From positions 1 through 8,501 of the forward strand of contig DAOTKE010000137.1 in assembly GCA_035449085.1 (NCBI GenBank): 8,501 nucleotides of DNA, read 5' to 3'. Below are positions 1-5,703 of this stretch, one piece after another. The notes under the pieces are model-generated. The model ran no database searches. It was not told where the DNA came from and saw only the letters and a program-made list of their open reading frames with translations. Source of the DNA: DUPH01 sp035449085 (GTDB lineage: Bacteria; Verrucomicrobiota; Kiritimatiellia; RFP12; UBA1067). Numbering within the stretch: position 1 is the first letter of the stretch; each line of letters begins with the position of its first letter. A program made the position numbers and the translations under genes.

Positions 1-152
1 CCCAGCACTACACGATCGCCACGTGGGGCGGCGGGCTGGCCTCGGGCTTCAGCGGCTCGGTCCTGCCGGCGCCGTGGTATGTCCATGCGGACTGGGCGAG
101 CAAGCGCCTTGAACTGCGCGCGGATATCGGGACAGTGATCCGGCTGCGGTGA
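1..152 (+). CDS. C-terminal end of a secreted PATR-type (autotransporter-associated beta-strand) protein, 5' truncated
   Basis: The reading frame is open from the window edge and ends at TGA 150-152, leaving 49 codons. The peptide contains YTIATWGGGLASGFSG, then a Leu-Pro step (VLPAPWYVHADW) and a short strand ending in VIRLR. A Tyr-Thr-(Ile/Leu)-(Ala/Leu)-Thr strand followed by a Gly-rich turn, a 'LPAxW' step and a final hydrophobic strand is the usual ending of PATR proteins in Verrucomicrobia, Kiritimatiellota and Lentisphaerae. No PEP-CTERM anchor, LPxTG motif or outer-membrane beta-barrel end is visible. The large gene at the other end of this window is probably of the same general class. 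The fragment is short, so family membership is an inference from pattern; that it is coding is supported by frame and composition. Confidence 0.55.
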   Translation, partial: QHYTIATWGGGLASGFSGSVLPAPWYVHADWASKRLELRADIGTVIRLR

Positions 153-169
153 AGCCGTTACGACTTAGC

Positions 170-199
170 TTGTCTTGACGCGCCGCGTTTTCCTATACT
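170..199 (+). promoter_or_regulatory. Candidate sigma70-type promoter for pfp
   Basis: TTGTCT (170-175) and TATACT (194-199) are separated by 18 bp. The -10 differs from TATAAT at one base. Transcription would start near 206, leaving a leader of about 40 nt with AAGGAGA at 234-240. The better -35 match, TTGACG at 175-180, lies only 13 bp from the -10 and is unlikely to be used with it. Predicted by eye only. Confidence 0.4.
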
Positions 200-244
200 G
201 GGCCGCACGTTTCTGCAAGCACCGGAACTTTTTAAGGAGAGATG

Positions 245-1477
245 ATGAGCAAGCAGGTGAAGAAGGTCGGTATTTTGACGGCGGGTGGTTTGGCGCCGTG
301 TCTCAGTTCGGCGATCGGGTATTTGATTGACGAGTATACCCGCACGGCACCGGAGGTCGAGATCATCGGTTACGTCAACGGCTACATGGGCTTGCTGAAG
401 GGCCAGAGCATCACGGTCACGCCGGACGTGCGCAAGCATGCGCTGTACCTGACCGAGCACGGCGGCAGCCCGATCGGCAACAGCCGTGTGAAGCTCACGA
501 ACGTGAAGGACTGCGTCAGGCGTGGGCTGGTCAAGGAGGGCCAGGATCCGCAGAAGGTCGCGGCGGACCAGCTCGTCAGGGACGGCGTCGATGTGCTGCA
601 CACGATCGGCGGAGACGACACCAACACGGCGGCAGCGGACCTCGCGGCGTTTCTCGCGCAGAACGGCTACGGTCTCACGGTGGTGGGCCTGCCCAAGACG
701 ATCGACAACGACGTGTATCCGATCCGTCAGAGCCTCGGCGCCTGGACCGCGGCTGAAGAGGGCGCGAAATATTTCGCCAATATCGTCAAAGAGAATACGG
801 CGAACCCGCGCATGCTGATCGTGCATGAGGTGATGGGGCGCAACTGCGGCTGGTTGACGGCCGCCACCGCTGCGGCGTATCGCCGTCGCATGGACGCGAC
901 CCACTATCTGCCGGAGTTCGGTCTGACACGTGATCGCGAAGAGATACATGCCGTGTATGTGCCGGAGATGGCATTTGATGTCAAGGCCGAGGCGGAACGT
1001 CTGCGCAAGGTGATGGACGCGAACGACGGCGTGAACATCTTCGTCTCGGAAGGGGCCTGCGTGGACGCGATCATTGCGGAGCTGGAGGCGGCGGGCGAGG
1101 AAGTGCCGCGCGATGCGTTCGGCCATCCGCGCCTCGACAAGGTCAATGTCGGCGGCTGGTTCGCCAAGCAGTTCGGCGGCATGCTGGGAGCTGAAAAGAC
1201 GATGGTGCAAAAGAGCGGCTACTACAGCCGGGCGGCGGCACCGATCGAGCGGGATAAGGAACTGATCCAGGCCTGTGCCAGGAAGGCGGTCGAATGCGCA
1301 CTGGCGGGCGTGGGTGGCGTGGTCGGCGAAGACGAGGAGAGGAACGGCGAGCTGCGCGCTTGCGAGTTCCCGCGGATCAAGGGTGGAAAGCCTTTCGATA
1401 TCGACACGCCGTGGTTCACTGCACTGCTGGAAACGATCGGTCAGCCGAAGGGGGCCAAGGTGTCGGTGAAGCATTGA
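245..1477 (+). CDS. pfp: Pyrophosphate-dependent 6-phosphofructokinase (PPi--fructose-6-phosphate 1-phosphotransferase)
   Basis: This cytoplasmic glycolytic enzyme converts fructose 6-phosphate and PPi reversibly to fructose 1,6-bisphosphate and Pi (EC 2.7.1.90). The chain is 410 residues and spans the whole PFK fold. The N-terminal TAGG phosphate loop is at about residues 12-15. The phosphoryl-donor motif is GGDDTNT (about 122-128), with Asp where ATP-PFKs have the second Gly of GGDG. The catalytic motif is PKTIDND (about 150-156), with Lys where ATP-PFKs have Gly. These two changes are the known signature of PPi use. MGRNCGW (about 197-203) belongs to the sugar-phosphate site. Two ATGs lie in tandem at 242 and 245. 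AAGGAG (234-239) is 2 nt from the first and 5 nt from the second, so 245 is preferred; using 242 adds one Met. The gene is complete, with no sign of frameshift. It is followed after 98 bp by the HAD-like gene. Confidence 0.95.
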   Translation: MSKQVKKVGILTAGGLAPCLSSAIGYLIDEYTRTAPEVEIIGYVNGYMGLLKGQSITVTPDVRKHALYLTEHGGSPIGNSRVKLTNVKDCVRRGLVKEGQDPQKVAADQLVRDGVDVLHTIGGDDTNTAAADLAAFLAQNGYGLTVVGLPKTIDNDVYPIRQSLGAWTAAEEGAKYFANIVKENTANPRMLIVHEVMGRNCGWLTAATAAAYRRRMDATHYLPEFGLTRDREEIHAVYVPEMAFDVKAEAERLRKVMDANDGVNIFVSEGACVDAIIAELEAAGEEVPRDAFGHPRLDKVNVGGWFAKQFGGMLGAEKTMVQKSGYYSRAAAPIERDKELIQACARKAVECALAGVGGVVGEDEERNGELRACEFPRIKGGKPFDIDTPWFTALLETIGQPKGAKVSVKH

Positions 1478-1493
1478 GCGGTATGACGGATGC

Positions 1494-1523
1494 TTGACCG
1501 ACGCAAAGCGCACACGCTAAAGT
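1494..1523 (+). promoter_or_regulatory. Candidate promoter for the HAD-like gene
   Basis: TTGACC (1494-1499, five of six matches to TTGACA) and TAAAGT (1518-1523, four of six matches to TATAAT) are spaced by 18 bp. Transcription would start near 1530. An imperfect inverted repeat, GCGCA (1508-1512) with TGCGC (1525-1529) plus two inner pairs, brackets the -10 and could be an operator. It has no T-run, so it is not a convincing terminator for pfp. Confidence 0.35.
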
Positions 1524-1575
1524 ATGCGCCTAGGAAGGTGTGGCCTCTAATAGTTTGACAAGCGAGGAGAGTATA

Positions 1576-2256
1576 ATGAGTAGTTCGCAAGCCGCCCAGT
1601 TGCAGCGTGGCGTGTTGATCGAGTTTGACTTTGCGGTGCTGGACGGGCATTCGCTACTGCTGGATGCCTGCCGGACGCGGCTGGCGCAGGATGGCGTGCA
1701 GTTGGACGCGCAGTGGATGGCGCGGGCCATGGGAGGCAAGACGTTCTCCGCCGGTCTTAACGCGCTCTGCGCACGGCAGCAGAAAACGCTGGATGTGCCG
1801 ACGGTGATGGCCGAGTGCAATGAGGCTTTCGCGGAAAAGTTGGCCGGCAATCTGTCCGCGGTGTCGACCGGTTTTCTGGAATTCGTTAAGGCGCTCCTCG
1901 CGAAGAACATCAAAGTTGTGCTGATCACGCGGCTCGAGAGCGAGACTGTGCTGCCCGCCCTCGGGGATGTGCAGGGCGAGAAGCTCGTGGTTTTGCACGA
2001 CGTGCCCAACGGCTTCGGCTTCACCACTTGGGAAGGGTGGCGGCGCGCGGCGCGTAAGAGCGAGCTGCATGATCGCCTGTGCGTGGCCGTGGCGGCCAGC
2101 GGGTACTCGACAAAAGGTGCCATCAATGACGGTCTGGGCGTGATCGCCAAACCGAATCCGCTGACGGATTATCAGGACTTCAGCGGATGCGATGTCTGTG
2201 TCTCGGAGTATACGGCCGGGTTGGCGGGCGAGGTTGCGCGCATCCTGCGCGTGTGA
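1576..2256 (+). CDS. Degenerate HAD-superfamily protein (beta-phosphoglucomutase-like fold, probably not catalytic)
   Basis: The protein has 226 residues, the usual length of a HAD phosphatase or mutase with a C1 cap. The first strand reads VLIEFDFAVLDG, which lines up with the HAD motif I 'FDxDGVLxDS'. The nucleophile Asp18 is kept, but the second Asp, the general acid/base, is Ala20. A helical cap-like stretch follows (about 28-95). Motif II is present as VVLITR with Thr118. The motif III Lys before Pro is not evident. Where motif IV should give the Mg-binding 'EDS', the sequence has VAAS (172-175). Family knowledge says loss of both acidic sites removes phosphotransfer, so a binding or regulatory role is inferred. 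The start is ATG 1576, with AGGAG at 1565-1569 six nt upstream; an in-frame GTG at 1540 would add 12 residues without a comparable site. It sits between pfp and mazG on the same strand. The substrate is unknown. Confidence 0.75.
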   Translation: MSSSQAAQLQRGVLIEFDFAVLDGHSLLLDACRTRLAQDGVQLDAQWMARAMGGKTFSAGLNALCARQQKTLDVPTVMAECNEAFAEKLAGNLSAVSTGFLEFVKALLAKNIKVVLITRLESETVLPALGDVQGEKLVVLHDVPNGFGFTTWEGWRRAARKSELHDRLCVAVAASGYSTKGAINDGLGVIAKPNPLTDYQDFSGCDVCVSEYTAGLAGEVARILRV

Positions 2257-2289
2257 TGCGCCGCAGCGTATTCAGTATGGATGAACTTC

Positions 2290-2325
2290 CGCGGGGCGCC
2301 TGTTCTCTGGAACCGGCGCCTCGCG
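2290..2325 (+). promoter_or_regulatory. Strong RNA hairpin between the HAD-like gene and mazG
   Basis: The arms 2290-2300 (CGCGGGGCGCC) and 2315-2325 (GGCGCCTCGCG) pair over 11 bp with a single G-U. After one T-C mismatch, GTTC (2302-2305) pairs with GAAC (2310-2313) around a TCTG loop, giving 15 pairs in all. Only TTT follows (2328-2330), so it is a poor intrinsic terminator by the classical rule. It ends five nt before the mazG GGAGG site. It could be a 3' end stabiliser or weak terminator for the upstream gene, or a leader element acting on mazG. Confidence 0.55.
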
Positions 2326-2342
2326 CGTTTGGAGGGTGAGCG

Positions 2343-3140
2343 ATGGGGACAGATGGTTGGTCGGGCATGAAGCGGTTGTATGCGATCATGAAACGCCTGC
2401 GCGCGCCCGGAGGGTGCCCTTGGGACCGCGAACAGACGTTGCAGACGCTGAAGCCCTGTCTGCTGGAGGAGACCTACGAACTGCTGGAGGCGATGGAGGG
2501 TGATGATCTCGCGCTGCATGTCGAGGAGTTGGGCGACGTGCTGCTGCAGGTGGTCTTCCAGTGCGCGATCCGGGAGGAAGAGGGCCGCTTCACGCTGGAT
2601 GACGTGGCAACCACCCTGGCCGATAAACTGGTGCGTCGCCATCCGCACGTCTTCGGCGATACGCCTGCCGCCACCTCCGGTCAGGTGCTGCGCAACTGGG
2701 AGGCGATCAAACAGACGGAAAAAGGCAAGTCGCCCGACCGCTCGGCGATTGACGGCGTACCGGCCACGCTGCCGGCCCTGCTCAAAGCGCAACGCATCCA
2801 GGCCAAGGCGTCGCGGGTGGGCTTTGACTGGAAGGACGCCTCGGGCGCGGTCGAGAAGATCGACGAGGAACTGGGCGAGCTCAAGCAGGCCATCATGTCA
2901 GGCTCTCGGCAAAAGGTCGCCGAAGAAATGGGCGACCTGCTGTTCTCGCTCGTCAATACCTGCCGTTTTCTGGAGGTCGATGCCGAAAGCGCGCTTGAGA
3001 ACACGACCCGCAAATTCGCGCGCCGCTTTCGCGAGGTTGAGCGTCGTGTCCGCGAACAGGGCCGCTCTCTCAAAGCGTGCACCCTGGCAGAGCTGGACGC
3101 GGTCTGGGAGGAGGTCAAACGCGAGGAACCAGCCGATTAA
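2343..3140 (+). CDS. mazG: Nucleoside triphosphate pyrophosphohydrolase MazG
   Basis: MazG hydrolyses (d)NTPs to NMP and PPi in the cytoplasm. It cleans the nucleotide pool, and in E. coli it lowers ppGpp. At 265 residues this is the full-length two-domain form, close in size to E. coli MazG. The N-terminal landmark GGCPWD is at 23-28. Domain 1 carries both Mg-binding motifs, E42-E43-x-x-E46 and E61-E62-x-x-D65, followed by the family segment RRHPHVFGD (98-106) and NWE (118-120). Domain 2 repeats the pattern with E175-E176-x-x-E179 and E194-E195-x-x-D198, and RVGFDW (158-163) leads into it. Both catalytic sets look intact. ATG 2343 is preceded by GGAG (2331-2334) at 8 nt. The leader contains the hairpin at 2290-2325. 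The TAA stop overlaps the nifU stop on the other strand. No terminator is seen before nifU, so mazG transcription may run antisense into nifU. Confidence 0.95.
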   Translation: MGTDGWSGMKRLYAIMKRLRAPGGCPWDREQTLQTLKPCLLEETYELLEAMEGDDLALHVEELGDVLLQVVFQCAIREEEGRFTLDDVATTLADKLVRRHPHVFGDTPAATSGQVLRNWEAIKQTEKGKSPDRSAIDGVPATLPALLKAQRIQAKASRVGFDWKDASGAVEKIDEELGELKQAIMSGSRQKVAEEMGDLLFSLVNTCRFLEVDAESALENTTRKFARRFREVERRVREQGRSLKACTLAELDAVWEEVKREEPAD

Positions 3141-3985
3141 CGTTCATCGACAACGGTGATGGCCGGATCGACGAACTCGCGCAGCTTTGCCTCAATGAAG
3201 TCCTGGCGCGTGTAGGCGGCCGATTGGCAACCGGCGCACATGCCGCGAAAGGCGATGATCACCCGGTCGCCCTCGATATCGATCAGCTCGATATCGCCCC
3301 CGTCCTTCTGGAGCTGGGGACGGATCTCGCGATCGATGATCTCTTCGATCAACTTCATCTTTTGCAGGTTGGAGAGGCGTTTCTTGGGTGTGGCCTCCGG
3401 CTGGGGTTTGGCAGTCTGAGCGGCGTCACGCACACCATCGATAATGGACTGGATGTCGTCGCGGCACATGCCGCACCCGCCGCCAGCCTTACAGAAGTTG
3501 GTCACCTCATCCACTGTGGTCAGGCTGTTTTCCGTGACCACACGGCGGATCTCGTTTTCAGAGACGCCGAAACAGGTGCACACGATGTGGTCCTCCAGAT
3601 TCTTGACCATGGTTTCTCCCGTACGGTAGTTGTGAATGGCGGCTTCCAACGCCTCGCGTCCCATGACCGAGCAGTGCATCTTCTGATCCGGCAGACCACC
3701 CAGATAGTCGGCGATCTCTTTATTGGTGATACGTTCGGCCTCCTCCACGGTTTTGCCGACCAACATCTCGGTCAAGGCCGAGGAAGAGGCGATCGCGCTG
3801 GCGCAGCCGAACGTCTGGAACTTCACATCCACGATCCGTTTGTCGGGCCCCAGCTTGAACATCAGGGTCAGGGCGTCGCCGCACGCCAGTGAGCCGACCG
3901 TGCCGACACCGTCAGGGTTTTCGATCTTGCCCACGTTACGGGGATTGCGGAAATGATCCATCACTTTGTCGCTATAGTTCCACAT
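3137..3985 (-). CDS. nifU: Three-domain Fe-S cluster assembly scaffold NifU
   Basis: NifU is a cytoplasmic scaffold that receives sulfur from a cysteine desulfurase and builds [2Fe-2S] or [4Fe-4S] clusters for target proteins. All three classical domains are present in 282 residues. The IscU-like N-domain has Cys35 (with Asp37), Cys61 and Cys105. The central bacterioferritin-associated ferredoxin-like domain has CxC (136, 138) and CxxC (171, 174), which hold a permanent [2Fe-2S]. A Pro/Lys-rich linker (about 190-205) leads to the C-terminal NifU domain with KDGGD (227-231) and CxxC (250, 253). The layout closely matches Azotobacter NifU, with a slightly shorter linker. ATG at 3985-3983 follows AAGGAG with a 7-nt gap. 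No nifS, nifH or isc gene is in the window, so a general Fe-S role is more likely than nitrogen fixation; this form is widespread in anaerobes. It converges on mazG with a 4-nt overlap and diverges from the methyltransferase. Confidence 0.95.
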   Translation of the reverse strand: MWNYSDKVMDHFRNPRNVGKIENPDGVGTVGSLACGDALTLMFKLGPDKRIVDVKFQTFGCASAIASSSALTEMLVGKTVEEAERITNKEIADYLGGLPDQKMHCSVMGREALEAAIHNYRTGETMVKNLEDHIVCTCFGVSENEIRRVVTENSLTTVDEVTNFCKAGGGCGMCRDDIQSIIDGVRDAAQTAKPQPEATPKKRLSNLQKMKLIEEIIDREIRPQLQKDGGDIELIDIEGDRVIIAFRGMCAGCQSAAYTRQDFIEAKLREFVDPAITVVDER

Positions 3986-4011
3986 GGCGCTTCTCCTTGA
4001 AAACGGTGTTA

Positions 4012-4065
4012 CTTTAGCACGATGGCCGTGAATAGGGAATGACGGAGTGCCGGGTGGCGATTATC
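4012..4065 (-). promoter_or_regulatory. Possible -10 elements for nifU
   Basis: Read on the minus strand, GATAAT (4065-4060) matches TATAAT at five of six bases and would start transcription near 4053, about 68 nt before the ATG. TAAAGT (4017-4012) is an alternative that would leave a leader of only about 20 nt. No good -35 hexamer precedes either one. No IscR-type site was recognised. Confidence 0.2.
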
Positions 4066-4184
4066 TGGCCAGTCGCAAGACCCGTGTACGAGAGTCAGGG
4101 GGTTTGGCCAAAGGTTCCACATTTTGGACGCCTTTCGCCTGGTTGCCGTCGCTGCGTTCGGGCAGGGCGCCGGCCGCCAAGATA

Positions 4185-4209
4185 CGTACGCCGGCTGTAC
4201 GCAGTTTTT
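4185..4209 (+). terminator. Weak terminator-like hairpin with T-run
   Basis: CGTACG (4185-4190) pairs with TGTACG (4196-4201), including one G-U, around a CCGGC loop. CAG and then TTTTT (4205-4209) follow. The stem is short and no plus-strand gene ends upstream of it, since nifU and mazG converge to the left. It would only make sense as the 3' end of an unrecognised small transcript in this gap, or it is coincidental. Confidence 0.2.
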
Positions 4210-4302
4210 CGGGGCCGTTGCGCGCGGCGTCTGGCAAGTGGGTCACCTGGGGTATGTCAAAAGAAAAGGTTCACCTTCACCACCGCATGATTGGGCCATA
4301 CA

Positions 4303-4311
4303 TGGTATAAT
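4303..4311 (+). promoter_or_regulatory. Extended -10 promoter for the methyltransferase gene
   Basis: TGGTATAAT is a perfect TATAAT preceded by the TGn of an extended -10 element. There is no convincing -35 at 16-18 bp, which extended -10 promoters can do without. Transcription would begin near 4318, leaving a leader of about 26 nt with AAGG at 4331-4334. Confidence 0.6.
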
Positions 4312-4343
4312 CGCCGCAAAACACGATTGAAAGGTTGAGAGAC

Positions 4344-5546
4344 ATGGCGCGAACGGATTTGCCGGCAAGTGTCGCGGAGGAAATCCGCAACCGGGTTTTT
4401 AACGAAAAAGGCTTTATGAAGGTGACGCAGGTCGTACGTCGGGGAGGCGGCACGTTCCGCGTCAGCCTGCGTCCGGTGGTCATCAAGGGCGAAAATAAGT
4501 ATCAGGGTGAAATGACGGAGGACGGCCGCACGCAGGTGAAGAACTTTGATCTGGAAGGCGCGCGTGCCGGTCTGGAAGAGATGCTGGGACAAACCGGCCC
4601 GCGCGAGTTGCACCTGGTGACTGCTTCGGGTGATCTGCATGTGCGCGTCACCAGAAAAGGCAAAGTGTTGGAATCACGTAGCGGCAAGCTCTCGCGCGAG
4701 GTCGATGACCAGCAGGGCCATGACCGGATCAAGCGCCAGCCGCTGACGTCATTTGATGCCGATCTCCTGCTGAAAACGCTCGGGATTGCTGATGCGGACG
4801 GGAAGATCCGCGCCTCGATGCGTGGCAAATACGATCAGGTGAATGCGTTTTTGAAGATCATAGATGTCACGATCGCCGAGAAACCGGACAAGACGCTGAA
4901 CATCGTGGATTGCGGGTGCGGCCGCGCCTATCTCACGCTGGCCGTTTACTTTTACCTGACGGCGGTGCGGGGCTTTGAAGTTCGGGTCTGCGGAATCGAC
5001 AGGCGGGCCGACGTGATCGCGACCGCGCGCACGATGGCTGACGCGCTGGACGTGTCGGAACATGTGACGTTCATCGAGGGCGATTTGACGGACAGCGAGG
5101 CGCCTTTCGAGCCGGATATGGTGTTGAGTCTACATGCCTGCGATACGGCAACGGATGAAGCCTTGGCACGTGGCATTGACTGGAAATGCCGCTATCTGTT
5201 GTGTGCGCCCTGTTGCCAACACGAATTGCACAAGTCGCTCAAAGAGGGCGGCCCGATGCAGGCGGTGCTGCGTCAGGGTATCCTGAGAGAGAGGTTGGCC
5301 GATCTGCTGACCGACACCTTCCGTGCGCAGATCCTGCGTGTGCTTGGCTTCCGTGTGCAGGTGATGGAGTTTGTTTCGGCTGAAGCCACGGCGCGAAACA
5401 TCCTGCTGCGGGCCGAATTCGGCGTGAAACCGGGTCAGCAGTCCGCCGTGAGTGAGTATCTGGAACTGCGTGATTTCTGGAAGGTGACCCCTTGGCTGGA
5501 AACGCGCATGGCCGGCCTGATGAACAAGTATCTCACCCGGTACTGA
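4344..5546 (+). CDS. Class I SAM-dependent methyltransferase, METTL25/Methyltransf_32-like, substrate unknown
   Basis: The protein has 400 residues in two parts. The N-terminal part (about 1-115) is basic and strand-rich, with no motif I recognise; it may bind the substrate. The C-terminal part is a Rossmann methyltransferase. Motif I is IVDCGCG (about 187-193), the acidic end of strand 2 is GID (Asp about 219), and EGD (about 245-247) is the adenine-side loop. SLHACD (about 262-267) takes the motif IV position, followed by LCAPCCQHEL (about 286-295). The LHAC and xPCCxH blocks recall the Methyltransf_32 group, which includes eukaryotic METTL25 and RRNAD1, so an RNA or protein substrate is possible but not shown. 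ATG 4344 is chosen because AAGG (4331-4334) lies 9 nt upstream; an in-frame TTG at 4335 abuts that site. It stands alone with its own promoter, diverges from nifU, and is complete. Confidence 0.8.
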   Translation: MARTDLPASVAEEIRNRVFNEKGFMKVTQVVRRGGGTFRVSLRPVVIKGENKYQGEMTEDGRTQVKNFDLEGARAGLEEMLGQTGPRELHLVTASGDLHVRVTRKGKVLESRSGKLSREVDDQQGHDRIKRQPLTSFDADLLLKTLGIADADGKIRASMRGKYDQVNAFLKIIDVTIAEKPDKTLNIVDCGCGRAYLTLAVYFYLTAVRGFEVRVCGIDRRADVIATARTMADALDVSEHVTFIEGDLTDSEAPFEPDMVLSLHACDTATDEALARGIDWKCRYLLCAPCCQHELHKSLKEGGPMQAVLRQGILRERLADLLTDTFRAQILRVLGFRVQVMEFVSAEATARNILLRAEFGVKPGQQSAVSEYLELRDFWKVTPWLETRMAGLMNKYLTRY

Positions 5547-5589
5547 GCGCACGCGGGGATCTCGCCCATCCGTCGGGTTCGGAAAATCG

Positions 5590-5615
5590 AGTCTCGAGTT
5601 CGGATTATCGAGATT
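5590..5615. repeat. Inverted repeat ahead of the secreted-protein gene
   Basis: TCTCGA (5592-5597) pairs with TCGAGA (5608-5613); a flanking G-U and A-T extend the stem to 8 pairs around a 10-nt loop. TCGAG occurs three times between 5587 and 5612. It has no T-run. It may be the methyltransferase 3' end or an operator for the downstream gene. A weak TG-T-TATAGG element (5626-5634) follows, with no clear -35. Confidence 0.3.
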
Positions 5616-5675
5616 GCGTATCGGTTGTTATAGGCGTATTTTCATGCCGTGTGATCATCGTTTATCCTTGGGCAG

Positions 5676-5703
5676 AGGGAGGCGAGCATGACAGTCAGGG
5701 GAG
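5676..5703 (+). promoter_or_regulatory. Two ribosome binding sites serving two in-frame starts of the secreted-protein gene
   Basis: AGGGAGG (5676-5682) is 5 nt from ATG 5688, and AGGGGAG (5697-5703) is 5 nt from the in-frame ATG 5709. Both starts leave a workable signal peptide (n-region MKAR from the second, MTVRGVGMKAR from the first). The sequence alone does not decide between them; 5688 is used here. Confidence 0.5.

Larger units (their letters stand above)
3986..4343. other. Divergent intergenic region between nifU and the methyltransferase gene
   Basis: These 358 bp contain no gene I can support. Short open frames exist on both strands (for example plus 4047-4310 and minus 4061-4246), but neither has a ribosome binding site or a recognisable product, and they overlap each other. 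The nifU leader lies at the left end and the methyltransferase promoter at the right end. Between them are two palindromes, CTGGCCAG (4065-4072) and TTTGGCCAAA (4103-4112), whose centres are 39 bp apart. A repeated GCCGGC (4169-4174, 4190-4195) and a small hairpin with a T-run (4185-4209) follow. An intergenic repeat family or a small RNA is possible but unproven. Confidence 0.5.

Noticed and set aside
175..199. TTGACG with TATACT as the pfp promoter
   Set aside because: The 13-bp spacer is too short. The overlapping TTGTCT at 18 bp is a weaker match but better placed.
158..1513. Open frame of 451 codons on the minus strand opposite pfp
   Set aside because: It lies entirely across pfp, whose family motifs are unambiguous. 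The translation is Arg/His-rich with no domain, typical of the antisense shadow of a GC-rich gene.
1540..1575. Upstream GTG start for the HAD-like gene
   Set aside because: The 12 added residues look unstructured, and the GAGGAGA site at 1564-1570 clearly serves ATG 1576.
1555..1577. Perfect TTGACA (1555-1560) and perfect TATAAT (1572-1577)
   Set aside because: The spacer is only 11 bp and the TATAAT overlaps the ATG of the HAD-like gene, so this cannot serve as a normal sigma70 promoter for it.
3077..3892. Open frame of 271 codons on the plus strand opposite nifU
   Set aside because: It is the antisense shadow of nifU and also overlaps the end of mazG. It has no ribosome binding site and no recognisable motif.
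4047..4310. Short plus-strand frame (87 codons) in the nifU/methyltransferase gap
   Set aside because: It has no ribosome binding site, an Arg/Ser/Trp-biased composition and no family resemblance; it also covers the methyltransferase promoter.
4335..4343. TTG start adding three residues to the methyltransferase
   Set aside because: It directly abuts the AAGG site, leaving no spacing; ATG 4344 is correctly placed.
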